Made by a program: the position numbers and the translations under genes. Positions 17,607 through 27,195 of a stretch of 64,000 bases of DNA are shown piece after piece. Below the pieces are notes generated by a model, which had not been told where the DNA came from, did no database searches, and saw nothing but the letters and a program-made list of their open reading frames with translations. This DNA is from Sphingobium sp. (GTDB lineage Bacteria > Pseudomonadota > Alphaproteobacteria > Sphingomonadales > Sphingomonadaceae): assembly GCA_020446425.1 (NCBI GenBank), contig JAGRES010000013.1, positions 62,001-126,000 of the forward strand, written 5' to 3'. How positions within the stretch are numbered: the first letter of the stretch is position 1; every line of letters begins with the position of its first letter.

Positions 17607-18328
17607 GAGATGTAATTCCCGCTCTTGAGCCAAGCTCGCGTCACATCCCGGATCTGCCGTTGACGCGCGTCTATATTGTCAAGATCAAGCTTGTAAGGAA
17701 CACATTCCGCGCCCAGGCCAGATGCAAACGCCACGACCTCAGGGTCCTCCAACGCCGTATCCGGTCCCACGATAGCCAGTAGGGTCGCACGCTCCAATTT
17801 AATTGGTGCAGTGAAGTGCAGCTCTATCGAAGCCGCTCGCTGATCATAGTCCGTCTTGCCGTTTGGAACGCATATCTGCTTCATACTATAGCTATGGAAA
17901 TCGAGCGTTGAAATTCGGTTCGATAGATCATCCCGCACTTTCCATTCATAATAAGCTGCGTTGTCTTCAAAAAAAGCATTGACCACCTGAGCAGGCATTT
18001 CTTTCTTCTGCGGAAGATAATATTCTTCCATCACTGCATTATCGCAAATATCACGATAAAATTTATCATAGCCGCCAGAATCGAAAGGCAGCATACTCGC
18101 GGGACAAGGCAATTTATTGTAATCTAAAATAAATGTATAAAGTGCCGAAAAGATATCACTGCTTGATCTGCCATCACTATTCGGCCGATAACTCGGTTTC
18201 CCGTAAAAGAAGAATGAAGCCTCCTTACCAATAACGGAGTCAAGCTTTCCGACTGCAATCTCTCCGCTATCCATAATCCGCAAGAAGCTTCGTCCAAAGC
18301 AAGTGTGCATAACCGGAAGGATCGGCAT
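17603..18328 (-). CDS. Conserved protein of unknown function (FFYGKPSYR family), first gene of cassette
   Basis: A 241-residue cytoplasmic protein with no signal peptide or membrane segment. It begins with a His-containing segment (MHTCFGRSFLRIMDSGEI), then FFFYGKPSYRPN near residue 40, LPFDSGGYDKFY near 100 and a helical C-terminus. From memory, an unnamed bacterial family shares the early His, FFYGRPAYR and FPFDSGAF pattern. The His followed by a Tyr-Arg motif recalls ADP-ribosyltransferase-like folds such as DarT, but I cannot confirm that. The start is the ATG at 18328; the ATG at 18310 is an alternative. It is coupled by ATGA to the CBS protein and is A+T-rich with rare-looking codons, suggesting horizontal transfer. 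Confidence 0.7.
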   Translation of the reverse strand: MPILPVMHTCFGRSFLRIMDSGEIAVGKLDSVIGKEASFFFYGKPSYRPNSDGRSSSDIFSALYTFILDYNKLPCPASMLPFDSGGYDKFYRDICDNAVMEEYYLPQKKEMPAQVVNAFFEDNAAYYEWKVRDDLSNRISTLDFHSYSMKQICVPNGKTDYDQRAASIELHFTAPIKLERATLLAIVGPDTALEDPEVVAFASGLGAECVPYKLDLDNIDARQRQIRDVTRAWLKSGNYIS

Positions 18329-18516
18329 TGCCGCTGATGAGGAACCAATGAAGGCGTGGAAGCGGTGCGCTGGACTAGGAGTGATTGGACGGTCCTTTGA
18401 CGAGAGGTCAAGACTAGGACAGCGACTAAACAGGACTATTGGGGCTATTTCAACATCAAAAAACGGTCAGTATTTTGCTAAATCTCGTCGAAAGACTCTC
18501 ATCTTTGCAAATACAA

Positions 18517-18542
18517 TCTGATCACGTCCAGATTCTGATCAC
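18517..18542. repeat. Direct repeat near the right edge of the cassette
   Basis: TCTGATCAC occurs at 18517-18525 and again at 18534-18542, 17 bases apart, in the 229-base A+T-richer gap between the cassette and the GIN-domain gene. A perfect TTGAC/GTCAA inverted repeat also lies near 18396-18413. These could be regulatory sites of the cassette. I found no matching copy on the left edge that would mark an attachment site. Confidence 0.35.
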
Positions 18543-18557
18543 AGCCTCTAATCTAGC

Positions 18558-19268
18558 CTACTCGCCCGCTACGCCTGCGCCGCAGATCACCTTGCCCACG
18601 CCGCGCCGGTTCACGGTGCAGGATGGCTGACCCTGGACGATGGTATCGCCCGATCCGGTTGAGGTGACGCGCGCCTGACCGCTGACGGTCATGGTGATGG
18701 AGCCCGGCCCGTCATTGGCGATGGTTGCGCCCCGCGCCTCCAGGCCGGTCGCCGCCAGTTCCCCTGGCCCATTGACCGTGGCGCGCACTTCTCGTGCCGT
18801 ACCGGAAATGGTCAATTTGCCGCCGCCGCCAACATAGAGGTTAAGCCGGTCGATATCGGCCTCTTCGACGATCATCTCACCATTGCCGCTCATCGACAGG
18901 TCAGCTTCCAACCCAGCCAACTCACGAATGGCCAGCACCGCACCGCCCAGCACCATGGCGCGGCGCAATTGCCCGGTGGAGAGCATGATGGTCGGCGCGT
19001 CGACAGTGTCATCACCGCCAAAACCGCCACTTGGCCCATCGGCCATCCGCACGGTCAACAGCCCGCCCGATACCGACAATTGCACCCGGTCGAGCGCCTC
19101 GCGGTCGCCCTCTCCGCTACCGCTAACGCCACTGCCTGTCGTCAGAATGACGCGTACCGGCGCCTCGACGCGGATGCTATCGAAGCTAGTAACGATATAG
19201 CCGCGCATCGCAGCCTGAGCTGGCGTGGCCCCTGTCATCACCACAAGCAGCGCGGCAATCAGACGCAT
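18558..19268 (-). CDS. GIN-domain (DUF2807) secreted protein
   Basis: The 236-residue product starts with a signal peptide (MRLIAALLVVMTGATPAQA) and continues as a beta-helix-like repeat protein with short strands around FDSIRVEAPVRVILTTG, LSMSGNGEMIVEEAD and VNGPGELAATGLEA, the pattern of DUF2807 (GIN) domains. These are periplasmic or surface adhesion-like folds with no defined reaction. The ATG at 19268 sits directly after the U-tract of the carD terminator, and no Shine-Dalgarno is visible, so translation may be leaderless or may depend on a hidden site within the hairpin. An in-frame TTG at 19322 is an alternative with an unlikely N-terminus. Confidence 0.75.
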   Translation of the reverse strand: MRLIAALLVVMTGATPAQAAMRGYIVTSFDSIRVEAPVRVILTTGSGVSGSGEGDREALDRVQLSVSGGLLTVRMADGPSGGFGGDDTVDAPTIMLSTGQLRRAMVLGGAVLAIRELAGLEADLSMSGNGEMIVEEADIDRLNLYVGGGGKLTISGTAREVRATVNGPGELAATGLEARGATIANDGPGSITMTVSGQARVTSTGSGDTIVQGQPSCTVNRRGVGKVICGAGVAGE

Positions 19269-19297
19269 GAAAAAGGGGCGCCAAACGCGACGCCCCT
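19269..19297 (-). terminator. Rho-independent terminator of carD
   Basis: Minus strand: stem AGGGGCG-type (19297-19291 with 19280-19274, 7 pairs) followed by TTTTT. It lies 28 bases after the carD stop codon and ends immediately before the ATG of the GIN-domain gene. Confidence 0.8.
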
Positions 19298-19324
19298 CTT
19301 CAGCTTTTTCGATGAAAGCCAATA

Positions 19325-19855
19325 TTATTCCGCCTTTTCCTTGGCGTATTTCGGTGCGGCTTCATTCAGGATCTCAAGGATCTTGCGCAGCGCACTCGGC
19401 TCGTCGGTTTCTTCCATCGCGGCCAACTCACGGGCCAGACGGCTCGAAGCGGCTTCGAAAATCTGACGCTCGGAATAGCTCTGCTCCGGCTGATCGTCGG
19501 CACGGAACAGATCGCGTGTCACCTCGGCAATGGATACCAGATCGCCCGAGTTGATCTTGGCTTCATATTCCTGAGCGCGGCGCGACCACATGGTGCGCTT
19601 CACCTTCGGCTTGCCCTTGAGGGTTTCGAGCGCTTCGCCAAGCGTCTTGTTCGACGACAGCTTGCGCATGCCGACGCTTTCCGCCTTGTTCGTGGGAACA
19701 CGCAGGGTCATGCGTTCTTTCTCAAAACGCAGCACATAAAGTTCAAGGTCCATTCCCGCGATCTGCTGGCTCTGCAGCTCGATCACACGGCCCACACCGT
19801 GCTTGGGATATACAACATAATCACCGACGTCGAAGGACAGGGCTTTAGAAGCCAT
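19325..19855 (-). CDS. carD: CarD-family transcriptional regulator
   Basis: A 176-residue CarD/CdnL protein, an RNA polymerase-binding factor that stabilises open complexes, notably at rRNA promoters. The N-terminal RNAP-interacting Tudor-like domain is clear (FDVGDYVVYPKHGVGRVIEL), followed by the C-terminal helical DNA-binding domain (SRRAQEYEAKINSGDLVSIAEVTRDL). The ATG at 19855 (MASKALSF) has GAAAGG 7 bases upstream and is the correct start; the longer frame reads through the promoter. A terminator follows, so it is probably monocistronic. Confidence 0.93.
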   Translation of the reverse strand: MASKALSFDVGDYVVYPKHGVGRVIELQSQQIAGMDLELYVLRFEKERMTLRVPTNKAESVGMRKLSSNKTLGEALETLKGKPKVKRTMWSRRAQEYEAKINSGDLVSIAEVTRDLFRADDQPEQSYSERQIFEAASSRLARELAAMEETDEPSALRKILEILNEAAPKYAKEKAE

Positions 19856-19892
19856 TGGCAACCTTTCTTCATTCTCAGGGGGCGGATCAGCG

Positions 19893-19912
19893 GTGTACAT
19901 ATATGCGTACAC
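19893..19912. promoter_or_regulatory. Inverted repeat in the carD promoter region
   Basis: Perfect 6-base arms GTGTAC (19893-19898) and GTACAC (19907-19912) flank an ATATAT-containing centre, 38-57 bases upstream of the carD ATG. The centre could overlap a -10 box. The protein that would bind it is unknown. Confidence 0.35.
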
Positions 19913-20096
19913 AGGCACACCCAGTAGATGCGCGCGCCGATCTAAGGATCATTACGTAAGTCTCCTGACGGGGTGCGACGATCCCGCCTTCGAGCGTATT
20001 TTAACAGATTCGTAATAAAATTACCAGCCCGCTCATCATTATGGGGTGAGCAGGCCTCTATTGCCTAGAATTTCGGTAGAGTTGGCGGTTAACGCC

Positions 20097-20435
20097 TCAA
20101 TCGCCCTCGCCCGGCTCGGCGGAGAAATATTTCTCAAACTTGCCCTCTTCGCCCTTATGCTCATCGGCATCGTCGGGCTGTTCGCCCTTGGTAGTGATAT
20201 TGGGCCATTCAGCGGAATATTTGGTGTTCAGCTCCAGCCACTGCTCCAGGCCATTTTCGGTGTCGGGCAGGATCGCTTCAGCCGGGCATTCAGGTTCGCA
20301 CACGCCGCAGTCAATGCATTCGTTGGGGTTGATAACCAGCATGTTCTCGCCCTCGTAGAAGCAATCTACGGGGCATACCTCGACGCAATCCATATATTTG
20401 CAGCGAATGCAGGCGTCGGTCACAACATAGGTCAT
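20097..20435 (-). CDS. fdxA: Ferredoxin, 7Fe type (FdxA)
   Basis: A 112-residue [3Fe-4S][4Fe-4S] ferredoxin. The N-terminal half has all ligands: [17 protein letters not shown] and [12 protein letters not shown], with the CxxxxxxxC spacing of the 3Fe cluster. The C-terminal 50 residues are the helical extension usual in proteobacterial FdxA. It is a low-potential electron carrier in the cytoplasm; its partner is not indicated by the context. A GGGAAGGGA purine stretch lies upstream of the ATG at 20435. Confidence 0.93.
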   Translation of the reverse strand: MTYVVTDACIRCKYMDCVEVCPVDCFYEGENMLVINPNECIDCGVCEPECPAEAILPDTENGLEQWLELNTKYSAEWPNITTKGEQPDDADEHKGEEGKFEKYFSAEPGEGD

Positions 20436-20552
20436 CTGCGTAATTTCCCTTCCCGGCAGCGCGTCTCACGACGCGCAGGCGACTATATCTATGATCGTCC
20501 TGCTATTCCCGCCCCACGCCTGCGTCAATATCGTAATGGACAAGAAATCCTG

Positions 20553-20846
20553 TCAACTGCCCAATTCCAGCTCTTCATAGCAGGTCAGCGCTTCGCTGGC
20601 CGGTCCCCGCCGCAGGGGCAAACCAAGCACCCGGACCACACGAACCTGCGCCCCGTGAGCGAATGTTATCAGGTCGCCAACCCGTATTGGACTGTGCGCC
20701 CGTTCTATACGGCGGCCATTCACGCGCATCGTTCCCTGTTCCGCCATGGCTTGTGCTATGGAGCGGCTCTTGGCGAGACGTACGAACCAGAGATATTTGT
20801 CGATGCGAAGCGTGGGAGCATGCCCGCTCTGAACTACGCTGGCCAT
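20553..20846 (-). CDS. S4-domain RNA-binding protein (Hsp15-like)
   Basis: A 97-residue protein dominated by an S4 RNA-binding domain (RIDKYLWFVRLAKSRSIAQAM, NGRRIERAHSPIRVGDLITF). It resembles ribosome-associated heat shock protein HslR/Hsp15, which rescues stalled 50S subunits with attached peptidyl-tRNA, although it lacks the long basic tail. It starts 18 bases after the large helicase gene, so the two RNA-related genes are probably one operon. The ATG at 20846 is chosen over the TTG at 20849. Confidence 0.85.
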   Translation of the reverse strand: MASVVQSGHAPTLRIDKYLWFVRLAKSRSIAQAMAEQGTMRVNGRRIERAHSPIRVGDLITFAHGAQVRVVRVLGLPLRRGPASEALTCYEELELGS

Positions 20847-20864
20847 CAAGCCTTCACCGGGCGA

Positions 20865-23843
20865 TCAATCATTGCGTCCCAGTAATTCAGCCAGTCCGGC
20901 GAATGCGCCGCCGCCCGCCGGCCGGTCAGCCGCTTTCTCGGGACGGCTGAAACGCCCGGGCTTATTTTCACGCGCCTGCCGGCCATCCTGCTTGCGCGGT
21001 TTACCGCCCTGCTTCCCGGACGGATGATGCGCAGGGCGCGACTGGCGCGCGTCATTCCTGCCGCCACCCACTGAGCGTTCGCGCGGCTTGTACCGGCCAC
21101 GGAATACCCAGTTGGCGCCCTGAGGCTCAGCCTGCGCCTCTCCCTCTGCACTTTCCGCCACCTCGGCTTCTGGCGACGCTGGCGGCTCAACAGGTGGAGC
21201 AGGGGTTTCTTCGGGAATGAGAGGCGGCGTTTCCGCCGGAGGCACCGCAGGCGCAGGCTCATCGGGCAGAACTGGCGTTTCATCCGGTGTCGATCCGGGA
21301 TGAACATCCGGCGGGGAGAGGGGCGGCAATTCGGTTGGCATTGGCGGCGTTTCCGGGTCGCCCTGCACCGCTATGGCCGTATCGGTTTCTGCCGGAGCGC
21401 TATCCTCAGCGACAACCGGGGTTTCTGCGGGAGCGGGAGTGATGGGCCGGAACCCCGCATTGCGCATGATATGATTGAACAGTTTTTCCGACAGCCCGAG
21501 AGAGACGATAAACGGCGACGTCACGTCATAGCGCTCGTTCTTTGCAATGGCCTCGTGGCCACCACGCGCGATCCGCTCAACCATGTCGATACGCACCTGT
21601 GTATCGCCAAAACCACGATAACCCGCATGCCGTGCACCCATCTGTTCATCACGGCTGCTCAGCGTCAGCAACACAGCGCCCGCTTGCGGCAGTGGCAGCA
21701 TGGGTTTCTCACGTCTGACCGCCATCAGCGCCAGACGCCACTGCGCAGCACCGGGTTTCAAAAGCGCGTGATGATAGATATCGAGCACACCGATCGTGAA
21801 CCCGGCCTTGCGCAGCAATTGCCGCTGCTCCTTGTCGAGAAGATTGAGCGCGTCATCCAGGTCCTGCCGCGCGACAATACCGCCGGCATCCGCGAGCTGG
21901 ATGAAGAGAGCGCGTACAACCGCCGGGGTTTCGGCCTGCGTTGACTGGTCGAGTATCGTGCTAAGCGGCGCAAGATGCTTTTCATGCTGGGCCTTCATCC
22001 AAGCCCCTAATCGCGCGGTCACGCGGTTCGACACATCCTGCCCCAGCGCCATGATCGCCTTGTCTGTGCGAACCTCAGGACTGAGCAAGGCCGGGCCAGG
22101 ATGCAAGCTGGCGACTTTCTGCCCTTTCCAAGCGATAGTGGGGCTGCCCCCTGCCTCCGCCAGCAGCGAAAATTCCGCGTCGGGCGCGGCGATCAGTTCT
22201 TCGGCCTGCACGTTCAACATCTTCCCCAATCGCCGCTCCGCAGCGGCCAGCAACAATTTCCGATCCCCACCCCTAGCCAAGGGATCGACATGGAAGCGGA
22301 ATCCTTCCAGCCGTCCTAGCGTTTCTCCATCTACCTGCACAGCCCCATCTGAGTCCACATTGACAGGAAGATGCTCCGTCTTTCGGCCCAGATCGCGCAA
22401 CAGCACCGACGTCCGCCGGTCAACGAAACGCTGCGTCAACGCGGCGTGCAGGGCGTCTGACAGTTTTTGCTCCAGCGCGCGGGTGCGCTCCGCCATTTCG
22501 GCGGGATGCGCCAACCAGTCGGGCCTGTGCGCTATATAAGCCCATGTGCGCGCCGCAGCGATACGCCCCGACAGGGTATCGACATCGCCCTGCACATTAT
22601 CGAGACGGGCAATATTCTGCGCGAACCAGTCGCGCGGCACATGCCCGTCGCCCTCGCTGCGGAAGCGCCACAGGCGCGCAACCATGCGATGATGATGTTC
22701 CATGCCCAGCTTCTGGAAATCCGGCAAGCCGCAAATATCCCAAAGACGCCGCACATCCTTGTGCGTGCGCACCTGCTCGCGCACTTCGGATGCGTCGGCC
22801 ATGGCCTTCAGCACAGCCAGGTCGATAGCCTGAGGCGCAGCACGCAGTTCCGGCCCATCCGGCCGCACTTCCAGTGCCCCGATCAGCGCGTCTATGCTGT
22901 CCATCTGCGGATCGCCATCGCGCCAAAAAAGCTGCTCAATACGGGGGAATTCATGCTCTTCTATCGCAGAGATTTCCTCTGGCCGGAAAGCGCCGTCGCC
23001 ATCCTCCGCACCCAGCGATCCAAAAGTGCCATCCTTGTGATGACGCCCCGCCCGTCCGGCGATCTGCGCCATTTCCGACACGGTCAGCCGCCGCGTGTGG
23101 CGCCCATCGAATTTGCGCAAGGACGCGAAAGCGACATGGCTGACATCCAGATTGAGGCCCATGCCGATGGCATCGGTTGCAACAAGATAATCGACATCGC
23201 CGTTCAGGAACATCTGCACCTGCGCATTGCGGGTCGAGGGCGACAGCGCGCCCATCACCACCGCCGCTCCGCCGCGCAATCGCCGGAGCATTTCCGCCAC
23301 CGCGTAGACCTCTTCGGCTGAAAAGGCGACGATGGCAGACCGCTTGGGCAGGCGGGACAGTTTCCTGGCCCCGGCATAGCTGAGTGTCGAAAAACGCGGG
23401 CGAGAGATGATTTCCGCATCGGGCAGCAAAGCACGCACCATGGGCGCGAGCGCCTCTGAACCGAGGATCATCGTCTCCTCCCGGCCCCGTGCGCGCAGCA
23501 TCCGGTCGGTAAAGATATGGCCGCGCTCGGGATCCATGCCAAGTTGTGCCTCATCCAGCGCGACGAACGCAAAGTCCCTGTCTTTTAACGGCATGCTCTC
23601 CGCCGTGCACAGGTACCAGCGCGCACCGGGCGGTTCGATCTTCTCCTCGCCAGTGATCAGCGCGACCTCTTTGGGCCCCTTGATAGCCACCACCCGGTCA
23701 TAAACCTCACGCGCCAGCAGGCGCAGCGGAAAGCCCATCATACCGCTGGAATGGGCGCACAGACGCTCGACCGCCAGATGCGTCTTGCCGGTGTTGGTGG
23801 GACCAAGCACCGCCGTGACGGATGCGCGGGAGAACTCAACCAT
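20865..23843 (-). CDS. SUV3-like DEAD/DEAH-box RNA helicase with long disordered tail
   Basis: A 992-residue helicase. Motif I is GPTNTGKTH near residue 15, motif II DEAQ (VALDEAQLGMDP), and motif VI AQIAGRAGRHHKDGTFG, matching the SUV3/MgpS-type superfamily 2 helicases of alphaproteobacteria and mitochondria. A middle helical region follows, then a Pro/Glu/Thr-rich segment (about 810-900) and a basic Arg/Gly/Lys tail (about 905-990) likely to bind RNA. It probably unwinds structured RNA during turnover. The ATG at 23843 is preferred to the start at 23921, which would add residues not matching the family. It precedes the S4 gene. Confidence 0.88.
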   Translation of the reverse strand: MVEFSRASVTAVLGPTNTGKTHLAVERLCAHSSGMMGFPLRLLAREVYDRVVAIKGPKEVALITGEEKIEPPGARWYLCTAESMPLKDRDFAFVALDEAQLGMDPERGHIFTDRMLRARGREETMILGSEALAPMVRALLPDAEIISRPRFSTLSYAGARKLSRLPKRSAIVAFSAEEVYAVAEMLRRLRGGAAVVMGALSPSTRNAQVQMFLNGDVDYLVATDAIGMGLNLDVSHVAFASLRKFDGRHTRRLTVSEMAQIAGRAGRHHKDGTFGSLGAEDGDGAFRPEEISAIEEHEFPRIEQLFWRDGDPQMDSIDALIGALEVRPDGPELRAAPQAIDLAVLKAMADASEVREQVRTHKDVRRLWDICGLPDFQKLGMEHHHRMVARLWRFRSEGDGHVPRDWFAQNIARLDNVQGDVDTLSGRIAAARTWAYIAHRPDWLAHPAEMAERTRALEQKLSDALHAALTQRFVDRRTSVLLRDLGRKTEHLPVNVDSDGAVQVDGETLGRLEGFRFHVDPLARGGDRKLLLAAAERRLGKMLNVQAEELIAAPDAEFSLLAEAGGSPTIAWKGQKVASLHPGPALLSPEVRTDKAIMALGQDVSNRVTARLGAWMKAQHEKHLAPLSTILDQSTQAETPAVVRALFIQLADAGGIVARQDLDDALNLLDKEQRQLLRKAGFTIGVLDIYHHALLKPGAAQWRLALMAVRREKPMLPLPQAGAVLLTLSSRDEQMGARHAGYRGFGDTQVRIDMVERIARGGHEAIAKNERYDVTSPFIVSLGLSEKLFNHIMRNAGFRPITPAPAETPVVAEDSAPAETDTAIAVQGDPETPPMPTELPPLSPPDVHPGSTPDETPVLPDEPAPAVPPAETPPLIPEETPAPPVEPPASPEAEVAESAEGEAQAEPQGANWVFRGRYKPRERSVGGGRNDARQSRPAHHPSGKQGGKPRKQDGRQARENKPGRFSRPEKAADRPAGGGAFAGLAELLGRND

Positions 23844-24050
23844 GCGCTCTTGTCGAACAAGCGGGCGGACATCGCAAGGGGGTAGCCGCCTGTCTTTTAC
23901 CGACACCTGCGCACATCTCATCGCGCCAAACCCCGGAAAACCGGGAAATTAATTTGACTTTAACCCTCTGGCCTCACAAAAGTCGCGCAAATCGGTGCAA
24001 AGCGGGTGCGCTGAGAGAGCAAGAATTGAGACACCGGGGGGATCGCCGGA

Positions 24051-25661
24051 TTGTTTGCAAAAAGTGATTTTGGGCCAATACAAGGCAGCGCGGGCGCGTC
24101 GAGCGCGTCGCTGTGGCTGACGAAAGCGCAGGAAAACGACGCCTCCACCGGAACTTTCGGCGCACGCGTCTCCGTGCGCTCGATCATGGACTGGCGCTCT
24201 CACATCAGCAACTGGGCTTATGAGATCAACCTCGTTCCCGACCTTGGACAGAATATCGGCAGCCTGGAATGGCTGCGGGGTGCGGCGACATGCGCGGCCC
24301 TGTGCTTCACCGCCATCAGCCTGAGACCCGAATTCGCGCCTCTGCCCGCCGCACCGCAATCCGTCATGACGCCTGCAAGCTATGACGAATTCCGTTCTCA
24401 GATGATTACCCCGCTCGCGCTGGGCGCGGATAGCGGCCGCCATATGGGCTCGACCGACGCCGTCGCAGCACTGAAGGAAACGCCGGAACGGCCGATGATA
24501 CAGCTGTCCGCCGCCATCGGGGCCAGCGACAGCTTTCAGCGCACGCTCTCCCGTGCAGGTGTCAGCACATCGGACGCTAAGCAGATCGTCGAATTGCTGG
24601 GTGACGATGTCGCCCCCGGCGCGCTGACACCCGGAACGCGCCTCGACCTTACGCTTGGCCGCCGCCCGAACCGCAATGTGCCACGCCCGCTCGACGGCCT
24701 GTCCTTCCGCGCGCGGCTCGATCTTGCCATCGACGTGACACGCCAGAACGGCGCGCTCAACGTCAACCGCACCCATATCGCCATCGACAACACACCGATG
24801 CGCATTCGCGGCGTCGTGACCGACAGCCTGTATCAGGCCGCACGCGCAGCAGGCGCAACTCCGGCGACAGTGCAAACCTATCTGCGCGTCATCAAGCAGC
24901 AGGTCGCTCTGGGCCGTATCGGCGCGGGCGACCAGTTCGATATCATCGTCGCTCATCGGCGTGCCGCAACCGGCGAGACCGAGGTGGGCGAACTGCTCTA
25001 TGGCGGGTTGCAATTCGCCAGCGGCAAGAAGGTCGAAATGCTGAAATGGGCGCATCAGGGCAAGGCCGAATGGTTTGAGGCGTCCGGCGTCGGCAAGAAA
25101 CGCCCCGGCCTCGGCAAACCCGTTACTTCTGCGCGCCTTTCCTCCGGCTTCGGCATGCGTTTCCACCCCATTCTTGGCTATTCGCGCATGCATGCAGGCG
25201 TCGATTTCGCCGCCTCGACCGGCACACCGATCTATGCGGTCACCGACGGGCGCGTTTCCTATGCCGGACGAAATGGCGGCCATGGCAAGTTCGTCAAGCT
25301 CAGCCATAGCGGCGGTCTCGCGACCGGTTATGCGCATATGAGCCGCATCGCCGTATCCGCGGGCCAGCGCGTGCGGCGCGGTCAGGTTATCGGCTATGTC
25401 GGCTCGACCGGACTGTCGACCGGCCCGCACCTGCATTATGAGGTCTATCGCAACGGCAAGACCGTCAACCCGATGTCGGTCAAGTTCGAGCAGACTTCGC
25501 AGCTTGCTGGCCGTGAATTGTCGGCATTCCGCACCAAACTGGCGGATCTGAAACGCACTGCGCAAGGCCCTGTCGTCGCCGTGGTTCCCGCCAATCTGGT
25601 GAAGCCGCGCGCCGAAGAAGAAGCCAAAAAGGCCAAGCCCGCCAAGATCGCGATGCGCTAA
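24051..25661 (+). CDS. M23-family metallopeptidase (cell-wall endopeptidase-like)
   Basis: A 536-residue protein with a cytoplasmic N-terminus of about 75 residues, one transmembrane segment (about 76-96), a periplasmic region with opacity-associated/LysM-like character (TPGTRLDLTLGR, VQTYLRVIKQQVALGRIGAGDQ) and a C-terminal LytM domain. Zinc ligands are intact: RMHAGVDFAA (HxxxD), the histidine in TGYAHMSR and HLH in GPHLHYEVYRNG, so it should be an active peptidoglycan endopeptidase. The start is a TTG at 24051 after a GGGGGG stretch; this is the least certain part. A CCCGG-AAAA-CCGGG repeat (23932-23945) lies in the divergent promoter region shared with the helicase. Confidence 0.85.
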   Translation: MFAKSDFGPIQGSAGASSASLWLTKAQENDASTGTFGARVSVRSIMDWRSHISNWAYEINLVPDLGQNIGSLEWLRGAATCAALCFTAISLRPEFAPLPAAPQSVMTPASYDEFRSQMITPLALGADSGRHMGSTDAVAALKETPERPMIQLSAAIGASDSFQRTLSRAGVSTSDAKQIVELLGDDVAPGALTPGTRLDLTLGRRPNRNVPRPLDGLSFRARLDLAIDVTRQNGALNVNRTHIAIDNTPMRIRGVVTDSLYQAARAAGATPATVQTYLRVIKQQVALGRIGAGDQFDIIVAHRRAATGETEVGELLYGGLQFASGKKVEMLKWAHQGKAEWFEASGVGKKRPGLGKPVTSARLSSGFGMRFHPILGYSRMHAGVDFAASTGTPIYAVTDGRVSYAGRNGGHGKFVKLSHSGGLATGYAHMSRIAVSAGQRVRRGQVIGYVGSTGLSTGPHLHYEVYRNGKTVNPMSVKFEQTSQLAGRELSAFRTKLADLKRTAQGPVVAVVPANLVKPRAEEEAKKAKPAKIAMR

Positions 25662-25692
25662 TCCGCTTGCGGTGATTTCCGGCACATCCTAA

Positions 25693-26700
<1,008 letters not shown>

Positions 26701-26867
26701 CAAAACAGGTTCAGCCAACCCTTTTCGGCCATTAGACCATGATGATTGCAAGTTGCGCAACCATCGTTGCTTAATTTGCGTTTGCGATTGATTCTGAAGT
26801 ACAGCATTAAAAGGGCGAAATAAGGATAATTGGGTGTTTGTTTGGCATTCCACATGAGGAGACTCTT

Positions 26868-27170
26868 ATGAGAATGCTATTTTTTTATTCCGCTGCCCTT
26901 TCCGTTTCTCTGGCAGGCCCAGTAAATGCAAAGAATTCTGATGAGGAAACCTTCAAATATGATGGCGTAACCTATGTCTACAAAGTAGAGAATGAGGGTT
27001 CCGCTCAGATTATTAAGGGCAAGTCATATCCCGGCAACAAATCATTCACTCTTCGGGTGAATGACGAAACTGTTCGCGGGATTTATGGAGATCAATCCGT
27101 CAATTTCAAAGTGAAAGACGCAAAAAATGCGATCAATCGCGGAGAAGCATCAATAATCACCATGCGCTGA
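26868..27170 (+). CDS. Small secreted protein of unknown function
   Basis: A 100-residue protein with a signal peptide (MRMLFFYSAALSVSLAGPVNA) and a mature part rich in charged and aromatic residues (FKYDGVTYVYKVENEG, GKSYPGNKSFTLRVNDETVRG) that looks like a small beta-sheet fold. No family is recognised. The ATG at 26868 has AGGAGA 7 bases upstream, which rules out the earlier in-frame start at 26838. Codon use is A+T-richer than the neighbours. A strong terminator follows. Confidence 0.7.
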   Translation: MRMLFFYSAALSVSLAGPVNAKNSDEETFKYDGVTYVYKVENEGSAQIIKGKSYPGNKSFTLRVNDETVRGIYGDQSVNFKVKDAKNAINRGEASIITMR

Positions 27171-27195
27171 TTATTATATTGATCTATATCGAGAA

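Noticed and set aside
17603-17633. TTG start at 17633 for the CBS-domain gene giving a 31-base overlap
   Set aside because: The ATG at 17606 overlaps the upstream stop as ATGA, the common coupling form in this genome, and is the better start.
16657-18557. Attachment-site repeats flanking the two-gene cassette
   Set aside because: I found no matching sequence at the two edges and no tRNA or integrase nearby, so transfer is suggested only by composition.
23949-25685. Minus-strand ORF of 578 codons opposite the M23 peptidase
   Set aside because: It lies entirely antisense to a gene with intact LytM zinc motifs; protein is His/Arg/Asp-rich as expected of a shadow frame.
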